Source of the DNA: Paenibacillus sp.
GTDB taxonomy: Bacteria > Bacillota > Bacilli > Paenibacillales > YIM-B00363
DNA: 54,627 nucleotides
Direction of reading: 5' to 3'
NCBI GenBank assembly: GCA_031181325.1
Contig: JAPSKX010000009.1
Coordinates: 1 to 54,627, forward strand
Below, in pieces: positions 24,953 to 33,291 of this stretch (position 1 is its first letter; every line of letters starts with the position of its first letter). The position numbers and the translations under genes were made by a program. The notes beneath the pieces were generated by a model that worked only from the letters and a program-made list of their open reading frames with translations, did not search any database and had not been told where the DNA came from.

Positions 24953-25675
24953 ATGTCGCTGCCCCCCGCAGATCCCTCCCCTTCCCGCCCCCTGAAGAGC
25001 TCGGAATGGGTGCGCGCCGACCTGGAGCGCCAGCTCGCGGACGGCGCGTTCGCGCCGGGCGCGAAGCTGCCGTCGCTGGACGAGCTGTGCCGCCGCTACG
25101 GCGTCGGCCGCTCCACCGTGCGCGAAGCGATGAGCGCCCTGAAGGCTATGGGCCGCGTGTCGATCCGGCAAGGCGGCGGCACCTACGCGCTCGAAGCGCC
25201 GGCTCACCCGGCCGCGCTCGCGCCGGACGCTTGGGGCGACCGCGCCGCGACGCTGCGGCGCGTGCTCGAGGTGCGCCGCGTGCTCGAGACCGGCTGCGCC
25301 GCGCTCGCCGCCGGGAACCGTACCGACGCCGATCTCGCGGCGCTCGAGACGCTGCTCGCGGACATGGCGCGCGGCGTGGACGACGACGGCGCGCTCGGCG
25401 AGCAGGCGGACGTCCGCTTTCACCTCGGCATCGCCGAGGCGACGCATAACCCGATGCTGGTGGACATGATGCGCTCCATCACGGAGCGGCTGCACGACAG
25501 CATGAAGGATACGCGCGCGCTGTGGTTGTATGCCGAGAAGTCCTCGGCGGAGCGGCTCGTGCGGGAGCATCGCTCCATCTTCGAAGCGGTCGCGGCCGGC
25601 GACGCCGCGGAGGCGCGCCGCCGCATGGAGACGCACCTCGCCAAGGTCGAGCAGGTGTTGAACGAGCCGAGGTAA
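24953..25675 (+). CDS. FadR-subfamily GntR transcriptional regulator
   Basis: 240 residues from ATG 24953 (GAGGTG six bases upstream). Winged helix at residues 15-82 with LPSLDELCRRYGVGRSTVREAMSALKAMG and the wing GGGTYAL, followed by a helical FCD effector domain (residues about 100-235) with the metal- and ligand-binding His/Asp pattern RFHLGIAEATHN and REHRSIFEAV. Divergent from glcD-glcF, so it most likely represses that operon and is released by glycolate, lactate or a related acid. The palindrome between the genes is the candidate site. No terminator is obvious after the stop. Confidence 0.9.
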   Translation: MSLPPADPSPSRPLKSSEWVRADLERQLADGAFAPGAKLPSLDELCRRYGVGRSTVREAMSALKAMGRVSIRQGGGTYALEAPAHPAALAPDAWGDRAATLRRVLEVRRVLETGCAALAAGNRTDADLAALETLLADMARGVDDDGALGEQADVRFHLGIAEATHNPMLVDMMRSITERLHDSMKDTRALWLYAEKSSAERLVREHRSIFEAVAAGDAAEARRRMETHLAKVEQVLNEPR

Positions 25676-25690
25676 CAGGAGGCGGCTAGC

Positions 25691-25860
25691 TCCTTTCGGA
25701 TCGGATTCCCACGGCTCAGAACGCTCGACGGATGCGCCTTTTTCCGTACCGCGCCGCGAATGCGACGCACCGTTCCGCGATCGGTGCGCCTATTCCCGGC
25801 CGATCGCTGGGGTGCGTGGGGAGGCGGGCTCCTTTCCTAGCTGATTCCCTTACCTCAGAA
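25691..25860 (+). repeat. Two copies of the dispersed CTTTCC...GATTCCC...CTCAGAA core
   Basis: 25691-25720 and 25831-25860 share the pattern CCTTTCNNANCNGATTCCC followed by a CTCAGAA. The same core recurs in plus orientation near 39150 and 39250 and in reverse in five copies at 39518-39947, so it is a dispersed family and not chance similarity. Confidence 0.55.
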
Positions 25861-25884
25861 GCCCGCTATTTCCGCAAACCGACC

Positions 25885-26078
25885 GCCTCTAATCGGAGTA
25901 CCGCCGACTACAGACCGCCTTTCCCCAAAATAACGCCTCTAATCGGAGGGACTCCGACTACAGATCGCCTCTTCGCCGAATTACCATCTCTAATCGGAGT
26001 AACTCCGACTACCGGCCGTCTCTTCGCCGCACTACCGCCTCTAATCGGAGTAACTCCGACTGCAGAACGCCTCCCTCG
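25885..26078. repeat. Four tandem copies of a ~51-bp repeat with an internal palindrome
   Basis: Copies start at 25885, 25935, 25986 and 26037. Each has CTCTAATCGGAG, then a variable centre, then CTCCGACTA, forming in copies 3 and 4 the perfect palindrome TCGGAGTAACTCCGA. Copies 1 and 2 carry central substitutions. Between palindromes lies CGCCTCTTCGCCG with some drift. Unlike a CRISPR array, the spacers are similar to each other. Confidence 0.85.
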
Positions 26079-26132
26079 CCTCCCGTCGACCGCCGACGTC
26101 CCCCGACCAACCGCCGCCCCAACGAAAATGTT

Positions 26133-26150
26133 GTCATCGGCATTGATGAC
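26133..26150 (+). promoter_or_regulatory. Inverted repeat upstream of mtlA promoter, candidate MtlR activator site
   Basis: GTCATC (26133-26138) and GATGAC (26145-26150) with a 6-base spacer, about 64 bases before the expected transcription start. The position suits an activator such as MtlR. No MtlR consensus was checked. Confidence 0.4.
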
Positions 26151-26170
26151 GCGACCTCATTTTCCTTCAA

Positions 26171-26199
26171 TTGAAGGTGAAACCGGTTTCCCTTACGAT
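26171..26199 (+). promoter_or_regulatory. mtlA promoter with cre box in the spacer
   Basis: TTGAAG (26171-26176), 17-base spacer, TACGAT (26194-26199). The spacer contains TGAAACCGGTTTCC (26178-26191), 13 of 14 matches to the CcpA consensus, with a perfect GAAACCGGTTTC core. A second perfect palindrome CCTTCAATTGAAGG (26164-26177) abuts it. Glucose-dependent repression by CcpA is the simple reading. Confidence 0.6.
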
Positions 26200-26261
26200 T
26201 TGTTTATCGGAAGTTGATTCATACTATTCAAATCCATATGGAAATTAAGGAGGTTCTACCC

Positions 26262-27695
26262 ATGAACGCAACGACGCAGCAAGGGACGGCGAACGGAGGG
26301 GCGCGCGTCGCGGTCCAGAAATTCGGCAGATTCCTGAGCGGCATGGTCATGCCGAACATCGGCGCCTTTATCGCATGGGGCTTGATTACCGCATTGTTCA
26401 TCCCGACCGGCTGGATTCCGAACGAATACCTCGGCAAGCTCGTCAGCCCGATGATTACGTACTTGCTGCCTCTCCTGATCGGCTACACGGGGGGCACGAT
26501 GATTCACGGCACGCGCGGCGGGGTCGTCGGCGCCGTGGCGACGATGGGCGTCGTCGTCGGCTCGGACATTCCGATGTTCCTCGGCGCGATGATCGTCGGA
26601 CCGCTTGCGGCCTGGGTGCTGAAGCAGTTCGACAAGTCGATCGAAGGCAAGGTCAGAGCCGGTTTCGAGATGCTCGTCAACAACTTCTCGTCCGGCATTA
26701 TCGGCGCCGCGCTCGCCCTGCTCGCCTACACCGGCATCGGACCGGTCGTGCAGGCGATCAGCCAAGCGCTCGCCTCTGGCGTCCAGTTCCTCGTCGACAC
26801 GGGCCTCTTGCCGCTCGCCAACGTCTTGATCGAACCGGGCAAGGTGCTGTTCCTCAACAACGCGATCAACCACGGCGTGCTCAGCCCGATCGCGCTCGAT
26901 CAAGCGTCGTCCGTCGGCAAGTCGATCATCTTCCTGCTGGAAGCGAATCCGGGTCCCGGTCTCGGCATCCTGCTGGCGTATTGGCTCGTCGGCCGCGGCA
27001 TGGCGAAGCAATCGGCGCCGGGCGCGACGATCATTCACTTCCTGGGCGGCATTCACGAAATTTACTTCCCGTACATCCTGATGAACCCGCGTCTTATTCT
27101 CGGCGCGATTGCGGGCGGCGTCGTCGGCACGTTCACGTTCCTCGTCGCCGGAGCCGGACTCGTCGCGTCGCCGTCGCCGGGCAGCATCTTCGCTCTGATC
27201 GCGATGTCGCCGAGAGGCGGCCTGCTGCCGGTGCTCGCGGGCGTCGTCACGTCCGCCGCCGCGTCCTTCGCGGTATCGGCGCTGCTGCTGAAGACGGGCA
27301 AGCAAGCCGATGACGATCTGGAACAGGCCCAGGCGAAAATGAAAGAAATGAAAAGCGCCGGCACGAACGGCGCCGTCTCCGCCGCCGCCACGACGGCGAA
27401 CGGTCCGACGAAGGCGAAGGGCGACGTGAACAAAATCGTCTTCTCCTGCGACGCCGGCATGGGCTCGAGCGCGATGGGCGCCTCCATCCTTCGCAAGAAG
27501 GTCAAGGCTGCGGGTCTGCCGCTCACGGTCACGAATACGGCGATCAACGACATTCCGCAGGACGCCGACATCGTCATTACGCATAAGACGCTTACGGAAC
27601 GCGCGAAGCAAAAGGCGCCGAACGCGGAGCACATCTCGATCGACGACTTCTTGAAGAGTCCGGAGTACGACGAGCTCGTGAACCGACTGAAATAA
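26262..27695 (+). CDS. mtlA: Mannitol PTS permease, IICB component
   Basis: 477 residues from ATG 26262 with AAGGAGG 8 bases upstream. The N-terminal IIC membrane domain (about 1-340) has the GFLSGMVMPNIGAFIAWG start region, PNEYLG and the NHGVL-containing translocation segment, followed by a Gly/Thr linker and a cytoplasmic IIB domain. The phospho-cysteine is Cys396 in VFSCDAGMGSSAMG. The IIA domain is absent and is supplied by mtlF, as in B. subtilis and Geobacillus. It imports mannitol as mannitol 1-phosphate. It leads the six-gene mannitol operon. Confidence 0.95.
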   Translation: MNATTQQGTANGGARVAVQKFGRFLSGMVMPNIGAFIAWGLITALFIPTGWIPNEYLGKLVSPMITYLLPLLIGYTGGTMIHGTRGGVVGAVATMGVVVGSDIPMFLGAMIVGPLAAWVLKQFDKSIEGKVRAGFEMLVNNFSSGIIGAALALLAYTGIGPVVQAISQALASGVQFLVDTGLLPLANVLIEPGKVLFLNNAINHGVLSPIALDQASSVGKSIIFLLEANPGPGLGILLAYWLVGRGMAKQSAPGATIIHFLGGIHEIYFPYILMNPRLILGAIAGGVVGTFTFLVAGAGLVASPSPGSIFALIAMSPRGGLLPVLAGVVTSAAASFAVSALLLKTGKQADDDLEQAQAKMKEMKSAGTNGAVSAAATTANGPTKAKGDVNKIVFSCDAGMGSSAMGASILRKKVKAAGLPLTVTNTAINDIPQDADIVITHKTLTERAKQKAPNAEHISIDDFLKSPEYDELVNRLK

Positions 27696-27712
27696 GCAAA
27701 GCGGGCGTAACG

Positions 27713-27820
27713 CCGACGAACCTCGATTCGTCGGGGCCGCGAAGCCATCGCTGACGAAACCGGGTCCGACAGGGCTGCGCAGCCATCGCGCCGACGACGC
27801 CGAGTCGTCGGCGCGATGGC
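27713..27820 (+). other. Two hairpins in the mtlA-mtlR spacer, including a perfect 17-bp stem
   Basis: CCGACGAA (27713-27720) pairs with TTCGTCGG (27727-27734). Further on, GCCATCGCGCCGACGAC (27782-27798) pairs perfectly with 27804-27820 around a 5-base loop. No U-run follows. It may cut or stabilise mRNA so that mtlA is made in excess over mtlR; a partial terminator is possible. Confidence 0.55.
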
Positions 27821-27849
27821 GATTGTTCGATAATCGGGGGAGGACCGCG

Positions 27850-29907
27850 ATGAAAATATCCGGGCGCCAGAAAAGCATCGTAGAAGCGCTAATGCGCGCG
27901 TCGGGCGATCTCGCCGCGGGCGAGCTCGCGAAGGCGGCCGGCGTCAGCGCGCGCACCGTGCATCGGGAGCTGCCCGACGTCGAAGCATTGCTCGCGGACG
28001 TCGGCGTCGGTCTGGTGAAGAAGGCAGGCGCCGGCATGCGGCTCGACGCCGATCCCGACCGGCTCGCCGCGCTCGAACGCGCGCTGCGGCATGCCGAGCA
28101 AGACGAGCTGTCGCCGGCGGACCGGCGCACGCTGCTTCTGTGCGCGCTGCTCGAGCATGACGAACCCGTCAAGCTGTTCGCCCTTGCGCACGAGCTGCAG
28201 GTGACGACGCCGACCGTCACGAGCGATCTCGACGAGGTCGAGCGATGGGCGGCGCGCGGCGGCCTCGTCCTCGTGCGCAGGCGCGGATTCGGCGTACAGC
28301 TCACGGGAAGCGAGTCTGCAAGACGGGACGCGATCGTTCGCCTCGCTTGGGAGACGCTCGACGACGCCGACCTGTTCGGACGCGCCGGGACGGACGACCG
28401 ATCGCTCCACCCGGTGACCGCCAAGCTGCTCGAGCTGATCGATAAGACGGCGTTCTTTCGCATAGAGAGGGTGCTATGGGCGAACGAAGCCGGCCGCCCG
28501 GAACCGCCGTCGGAGGCGGCGTACACCCGCAAGCTGCTTCGGCTGTCCGTCGCCTTCGCCCGCTATCGCGGCGGACATCGGATCGAAGGGTCCGATCCGC
28601 CCGCCCCGGACGAAGCCGGGACCGTCGCGGCGGCGCTCGCCCGGGAGCTCGGCCTCGATCTGCCGCCGGAAGAAGCCGCCTACGTCGCCGGCGTGCTGTC
28701 GGCCGACGAGGAAGACCCGAGCGGCGACGGAGCGCCGCCCTCCGATCCGCGCATCCACGAGACGGCGGCGGCGCTCGTGCGCGGCGTCGAACGTCGAACG
28801 GGCGTATCGCTCTCGGGCGACCGGCAGCTGCGGGAAGGGCTGCTGCAGCATCTGGAGCCGGCGATCGCCCGGCTCCGCGACGGCGGGCCGATCCGGAATC
28901 CGCTGCTCGGGCAAATCAAGAAACAATACGAGACGCTCTTCCGGGACGTCAAGGACGCCGCGGAGGAGGCGCTCGAAGCGCAGGGGCTGACGGTGCCGGA
29001 CGAAGAGGCGGGCTTCCTCGCGATGCATTTCGGCGCGGCGCTCGAGCGCGCCAAGCAGCTGCCCGGCGCCGTCCGCGCGCTGCTCGTCTGCACGAGCGGC
29101 ATCGGCTCCTCGAAGCTGCTCGCCGTCCGGCTCGCGAAGGAGTTCCCGCAGCTGGACGTCGTCGGGCGTGTGTCGTGGTACGAAGCGGCGCATCTGCCGC
29201 CGGACCGCTACGATCTCATCGTCTCGACCGTCGACCTGCCGCTGCCGCCCGAGCGGTACGTCAAGCTGTCGCCCCTCCTGAACGCCGAGGAGACGGACCG
29301 GCTCAGGCGCGTGCTGCGCGGCGCCCTCGGCCGTGACCGGGGGCGAGCCTCCGCCGCAGGCGAAGGGCCGCCCCCGCGCGCCGATCCGGAAGCGAACGAG
29401 CGGCTCCGCGCGCTGCGCGAATATGCCGACGGCGCGGTACGGCTGCTCGACGGCTTCGCCGTTCGCACGCTCGCGACGACGGGCAAGCCGCTCCGCGATC
29501 TGCTGCTCGAAGCTTGCCGCGCGGTCGTCCCCGGCGGCGCCGCCGAGGAGGTGACCGAGTCGCTGCTGGAGCGCGAACGCCAAGGCTCCCTGCTCCTCCC
29601 GGACTCGGAGCTCGCCTTGTTCCATGCGCGCAGCGACCGGATCGAAGCGTCGACGCTGGCGCTGTTCCGTCTCGAAGGCGGTGCGGTCGATACCGGCGCG
29701 GCCCGGCCCGTCTCCCGCTTCCTGCTCATGCTCGCGCCGAAGCGGGTGCCGAGGCGCGAGCTCGAGCTGCTGAGCGAGATCAGCGCCATGCTGCTGCAAC
29801 CGGACTTCATTGCGGCGCTCGGCGCCGATGACGCTTCGGCGATCGTGCATTATATGTCCGGCCACTTAGAAGCTTATATAAAGAATCAAATCGAATGGAG
29901 TGAATGA
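27850..29907 (+). CDS. mtlR: MtlR, PTS-regulated activator of the mannitol operon
   Basis: 685 residues from ATG 27850 (GGGGGAGG upstream). It has N-terminal helix-turn-helix domains (residues 1-100), two PRD regulatory modules (about 190-400), an IIB-like domain with Cys414 in VCTSGIGSSK, and a C-terminal IIA-like domain (about 525-680) with a His in LFHAR. Activity depends on phosphorylation by HPr or EI and dephosphorylation through MtlA/MtlF. The second PRD keeps LQHLEPAI and FLAMHFG histidines; the first shows AAYVAGVLSA, where a His is usual, so one phosphorylation site may be lost. It belongs to the operon that it likely controls. Confidence 0.92.
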   Translation: MKISGRQKSIVEALMRASGDLAAGELAKAAGVSARTVHRELPDVEALLADVGVGLVKKAGAGMRLDADPDRLAALERALRHAEQDELSPADRRTLLLCALLEHDEPVKLFALAHELQVTTPTVTSDLDEVERWAARGGLVLVRRRGFGVQLTGSESARRDAIVRLAWETLDDADLFGRAGTDDRSLHPVTAKLLELIDKTAFFRIERVLWANEAGRPEPPSEAAYTRKLLRLSVAFARYRGGHRIEGSDPPAPDEAGTVAAALARELGLDLPPEEAAYVAGVLSADEEDPSGDGAPPSDPRIHETAAALVRGVERRTGVSLSGDRQLREGLLQHLEPAIARLRDGGPIRNPLLGQIKKQYETLFRDVKDAAEEALEAQGLTVPDEEAGFLAMHFGAALERAKQLPGAVRALLVCTSGIGSSKLLAVRLAKEFPQLDVVGRVSWYEAAHLPPDRYDLIVSTVDLPLPPERYVKLSPLLNAEETDRLRRVLRGALGRDRGRASAAGEGPPPRADPEANERLRALREYADGAVRLLDGFAVRTLATTGKPLRDLLLEACRAVVPGGAAEEVTESLLERERQGSLLLPDSELALFHARSDRIEASTLALFRLEGGAVDTGAARPVSRFLLMLAPKRVPRRELELLSEISAMLLQPDFIAALGADDASAIVHYMSGHLEAYIKNQIEWSE

Positions 29908-30347
29908 CGGTGACCATACTGTCCAAGGATAAAGTGATGCTGCGCGCGAACGCCGCAGACAAGAACGAAGCGATCCGCATGGCCGGCCGCCTGCTCGTCG
30001 ACGCGGGCCACGCGCCGGAAGCCTATATCCAGAAGATGCTCGAACGCGACGCCCTCTCCTCCACGTACATGGGCGGCGGTCTCGCCATCCCGCACGGCAC
30101 GAACGAAGCGAAATCGCTGGTGAGCTCCACCGGCATGTCGATTCTCGTCTTCCCGGACGGCGTCGACTTCGGCGACGGCCAAGTCGCGAAGCTCGTCATC
30201 GGCATCGCCGCCGCCTCTGACGACCATCTCGACATCCTGACGAACGTCGCCATGATCTGCTCCGACGAAGACGAATTCCGGCGCATTCTCGACGCCGACT
30301 CCCCGGAGACGCTCATCGCCATCTTCGAAAGCGGGATGGACGAATGA
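29904..30347 (+). CDS. mtlF: Mannitol PTS IIA component
   Basis: 147 residues. ATG 29904 overlaps the mtlR stop as ATGA; GTG 29910 has the better spacing from GGAG and is possible. PTS EIIA type-2 fold with phospho-His64 in AIPHGT. It passes phosphate from HPr to Cys396 of MtlA and may also act on MtlR. It lies between mtlR and mtlD in the Bacillus-like order. Confidence 0.95.
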   Translation: MTVTILSKDKVMLRANAADKNEAIRMAGRLLVDAGHAPEAYIQKMLERDALSSTYMGGGLAIPHGTNEAKSLVSSTGMSILVFPDGVDFGDGQVAKLVIGIAAASDDHLDILTNVAMICSDEDEFRRILDADSPETLIAIFESGMDE

Positions 30348-31564
30348 TCGCCGTCCATTTCGGCGCCGGGAACATCGGCCGCGGCTTTATCGGCCTCATG
30401 CTGTCGCGGGCCGGCTACGAGGTGGTCTTCGTCGACGTGAACGAGACCCTGGTAGAACAGCTCGCGAAGCGCAAGCGATACGAGGTCGAATTCGCGAACG
30501 GCACGGGCGAAGCCGTCGCCGTCACGAACGTCGACGCGATCGACGGGAAGCGAATCGATCTCGTCGCCTCCCGCATCGCCGAGGCCGATCTCGTCACGAC
30601 GGCCGTCGGTCCGAATGCGCTCAAGTTCATCGCCGAGCCCGTCGCGCGCGGCATCGAACGCCGCCTCGACGCGGCGACGAGCGCCGCGTACGGGGCGTCC
30701 GTCGGCGGCGCGTCCCGGGCGCCGCTGCATGTCATCGCCTGCGAGAACATGATCGGCGGCAGCGCCCGACTGAAGGAGCACGTCTTCGCGCATCTCGCGC
30801 CGGAATCCCGCGCCGCAGCGGATCGGATCGCCGCGTTCCCGAACGCCGCCGTCGACCGGATCGTACCGCTCCAGAAGCACGACGATCCGCTGCGCGTCAC
30901 CGTGGAGCCGTTCGCCGAATGGGTCGTCGACCGCTCCGCCATGCTGCTCGGCGGCCCGCCGCCGATCGACGGCGTTCATTACGTCGACGATCTTACGCCG
31001 TACATCGAGCGCAAGCTATTTACGGTCAATACCGGCCATTGCGTCGCCGCGTACCACGGCTTTCTCCGCGGCCGCGAGACGATCCAGTCGGCGCTGCGGG
31101 ACGAGGCGGTCCGAAGCGAAGTCGTCGGCGCGATCGAGGAAACCGGCGCGATGCTCGTCCGCACGTACGGCTTCCCCGAAGCGGAGCATCGTCGATATCT
31201 CGAGACGACCGTCGAGCGGTTCGCGAATCCGCACCTGACGGACGAAGTCGTCCGCGTCGGTCGTTCGCCGATCCGCAAGCTGTCGCGGGACGACCGGCTC
31301 GTCCGTCCCGCGACGCTCGCGCAGGAGCTCGGCATCCCCGTGCCGCATCTCGCGAGGGCGATGGGCGCCGCGCTGCGCTTCGACGTGCCGGACGATCCGG
31401 AGTCCGCCGAGCTGCAACGGGAGCTGCGGGACCGGAACGTGCGCGACGTCCTCGCGAAATACACCGGTCTCCCCGAAGGAAACCCGATTCTCGAGCAAGC
31501 GGCAGCCGCCTATGAAGCGCTCGGCGGCGCGGCCGCCGACACGGAAGGAGCGACCCGACCATGA
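30344..31564 (+). CDS. mtlD: Mannitol-1-phosphate 5-dehydrogenase
   Basis: 406 residues, slightly longer than the typical ~375-385. It overlaps mtlF as ATGA. N-terminal Rossmann motif HFGAGNIGRGFIG for NAD binding. The C-terminal mannitol dehydrogenase domain has KLFTVNTGHC and a conserved Lys/Asn active-site region (DRIVPLQK, KLFTVNTGH). It oxidises mannitol 1-phosphate to fructose 6-phosphate. The extra residues are in the middle (SAAYGASVGGASRAP insertion) and the C-terminal Ala-rich tail. Confidence 0.95.
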   Translation: MIAVHFGAGNIGRGFIGLMLSRAGYEVVFVDVNETLVEQLAKRKRYEVEFANGTGEAVAVTNVDAIDGKRIDLVASRIAEADLVTTAVGPNALKFIAEPVARGIERRLDAATSAAYGASVGGASRAPLHVIACENMIGGSARLKEHVFAHLAPESRAAADRIAAFPNAAVDRIVPLQKHDDPLRVTVEPFAEWVVDRSAMLLGGPPPIDGVHYVDDLTPYIERKLFTVNTGHCVAAYHGFLRGRETIQSALRDEAVRSEVVGAIEETGAMLVRTYGFPEAEHRRYLETTVERFANPHLTDEVVRVGRSPIRKLSRDDRLVRPATLAQELGIPVPHLARAMGAALRFDVPDDPESAELQRELRDRNVRDVLAKYTGLPEGNPILEQAAAAYEALGGAAADTEGATRP

Positions 31565-33291
31565 CGAAGCAACCGATTCCCGGCATCGCCGCCTCCCCTG
31601 GCATCGTCATCGCCAAGGCATACGTCGCCGAGGCGGAATCGTTCGTGCCCGAGCTCGCCAGCGCGGCGAACCCCGCCGCGGAGGAGGCGAGGCTCGACGC
31701 CGCGATCGCGAAGGCGCGCGCGGAGCTCGAAGCGATCCGCGACGACGCCGCGGCGCGAATCGGCGCCGAGAAGGCGGCCATTTTCGAAGGGCATCTGCTG
31801 CTCCTCGAGGATCCCGATCTGATCGACGGCATCCGCGACAAGCTGGCCTCCGACGGCGTCACGGCCGAATACGCGCTCTACGAGACGGCGCAAGGCTTCG
31901 TCGAAGCGCTGCTCGCCATGGATAACGAGCTGCTGCGGGAGCGGGCCGTCGACGTGAAGGACGTATCGGGCCGCGTCATGAGCCATCTGCGCGGCGTTCC
32001 GCACGCGAGCCTCGGCTCGATCGCCGAGCCTTGCATCGTCGTCGCCCGCGATCTGACGCCCTCGGACACGGCGCAGCTGAACCTCGACTACGTCCGCGGC
32101 TTCGTCACCGAAATCGGCAGCCGCACGTCGCACTCCGCCATCATGGCGCGCTCGCTCGAGCTGCCGGCCGTCGTCGGCGCCGGCGAAGCGGTGCTGACGA
32201 TCCGCGCCGGCGCGACCGTCGTGCTAGACGCCGTCGAGGGCCGCGTCCATGTCGACCCGTCCCCCGAGAAGCTCGCCGAATACGAAGCGAAGAAGGCGGC
32301 GTACGACAAGGACAAAGCCGAACTGGCGCTCCTTCGGGACCGCCCGACCCTAACCGCGGACGGCCATCGCGTCGAGCTCGCCGCGAACATCGGCAGCGTC
32401 AAGGATCTCGAGAAGGTGCTCGACAACGGCGCCGAAGCGATCGGGCTGTTCCGGACCGAGTTTCTGTATATGGGACGCTCCGCCCTCCCGACGGAGGAGG
32501 AGCAATACCAAACGTATAAACACGTCTTGGAAAAGATGAACGGCAAACCGGTCGTCATCCGCACGATCGACATCGGCGGCGACAAGGAGTTGCCGTACCT
32601 CGGTCTGCCGAAGGAGTCGAACCCGTTCCTCGGCGAACGGGCGCTGCGGTTCGCGCTGCGGCGCGAGGACGTGTTCCGGCCGCAGCTTCGCGCGTTGCTT
32701 CGGGCCAGCGCCCACGGAAACCTCAAGATCATGTTCCCGATGGTCGCCGTCCGCGACGAATGGCTCGCCGCGAAGCGGCTGCTCGACGAAGAACGCGAGA
32801 AGCTGAAGGCGGAAGGCGCGACGGTCTCGGATACGATCGAGGTCGGCATCATGATCGAAATTCCGGCGGCCGCCATCGCCGCGGACGCCTTCGCCCGGGA
32901 CGTCGACTTCTTCAGCATCGGCACGAACGACCTGATCCAATATACGATGGCGGCCGACCGGATGAACGAGACGGTGTCCTACTTGTATCAGCCGTGCCAC
33001 CCGTCGATCCTCCGCCTCGTGCAGATGGTCGTTCAAGCGGCGGAGCGGGCCGGCAAGTGGGTCGGCATGTGCGGCGAGATGGCCGGTGACGCGACGGCGA
33101 TCCCGCTGCTTCTCGGCCTCGGACTCCATGAATTCAGCATGAGCGCAGGCTCGATCCTTCCGGCGCGCAGGCAAATCGCCGCGCTGTCGCGCGAGGAATG
33201 GCAATCGCTCGCGTCGCAGGCGCTCGGCATGAGCGGCCATGCGGAAGTGAAACAATTCGTCCAACAACAACTGAGGAGCGTGACCGTATGA
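31561..33291 (+). CDS. ptsI: PTS enzyme I
   Basis: 576 residues, standard length for enzyme I. It starts at ATG 31561 overlapping the mtlD stop. N-terminal EI domain with phospho-His in GSRTSHSAIMARSLELPAVVG; PEP-binding barrel with GLFRTEFLYM, SIGTNDLIQYT and the C-terminal GMCGEMAGD Cys. It transfers phosphate from PEP to HPr. Carriage inside a sugar-specific operon means this copy may be dedicated to mannitol, in addition to a housekeeping ptsHI elsewhere (not visible here). Confidence 0.95.
   Translation: MTKQPIPGIAASPGIVIAKAYVAEAESFVPELASAANPAAEEARLDAAIAKARAELEAIRDDAAARIGAEKAAIFEGHLLLLEDPDLIDGIRDKLASDGVTAEYALYETAQGFVEALLAMDNELLRERAVDVKDVSGRVMSHLRGVPHASLGSIAEPCIVVARDLTPSDTAQLNLDYVRGFVTEIGSRTSHSAIMARSLELPAVVGAGEAVLTIRAGATVVLDAVEGRVHVDPSPEKLAEYEAKKAAYDKDKAELALLRDRPTLTADGHRVELAANIGSVKDLEKVLDNGAEAIGLFRTEFLYMGRSALPTEEEQYQTYKHVLEKMNGKPVVIRTIDIGGDKELPYLGLPKESNPFLGERALRFALRREDVFRPQLRALLRASAHGNLKIMFPMVAVRDEWLAAKRLLDEEREKLKAEGATVSDTIEVGIMIEIPAAAIAADAFARDVDFFSIGTNDLIQYTMAADRMNETVSYLYQPCHPSILRLVQMVVQAAERAGKWVGMCGEMAGDATAIPLLLGLGLHEFSMSAGSILPARRQIAALSREEWQSLASQALGMSGHAEVKQFVQQQLRSVTV

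Larger units (their letters stand above)
25676..26261. other. 586-base region without a gene upstream of mtlA
   Basis: It contains two copies of a ~30-base repeat core (25691-25720, 25831-25860), a four-copy 51-bp tandem repeat (25885-26078) and the mtlA regulatory region (26133-26199). No frame shows a ribosome binding site or a recognisable protein. Confidence 0.7.

Noticed and set aside
24860-25636. Long N-terminal extension of glcD
   Set aside because: It runs antisense through the GntR gene and through the promoter region. The low-complexity Arg/His composition is typical of a non-coding frame.
25885-26078. 51-bp tandem repeat looked at as a CRISPR
   Set aside because: Only four copies, and the sequence between palindromes is similar in each copy. 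No cas genes.
26256-28532. 758-codon minus frame opposite mtlA and mtlR
   Set aside because: It is a GC-rich antisense frame across two clearly coding genes and their spacer; composition is Arg/Ala/Asp low complexity.
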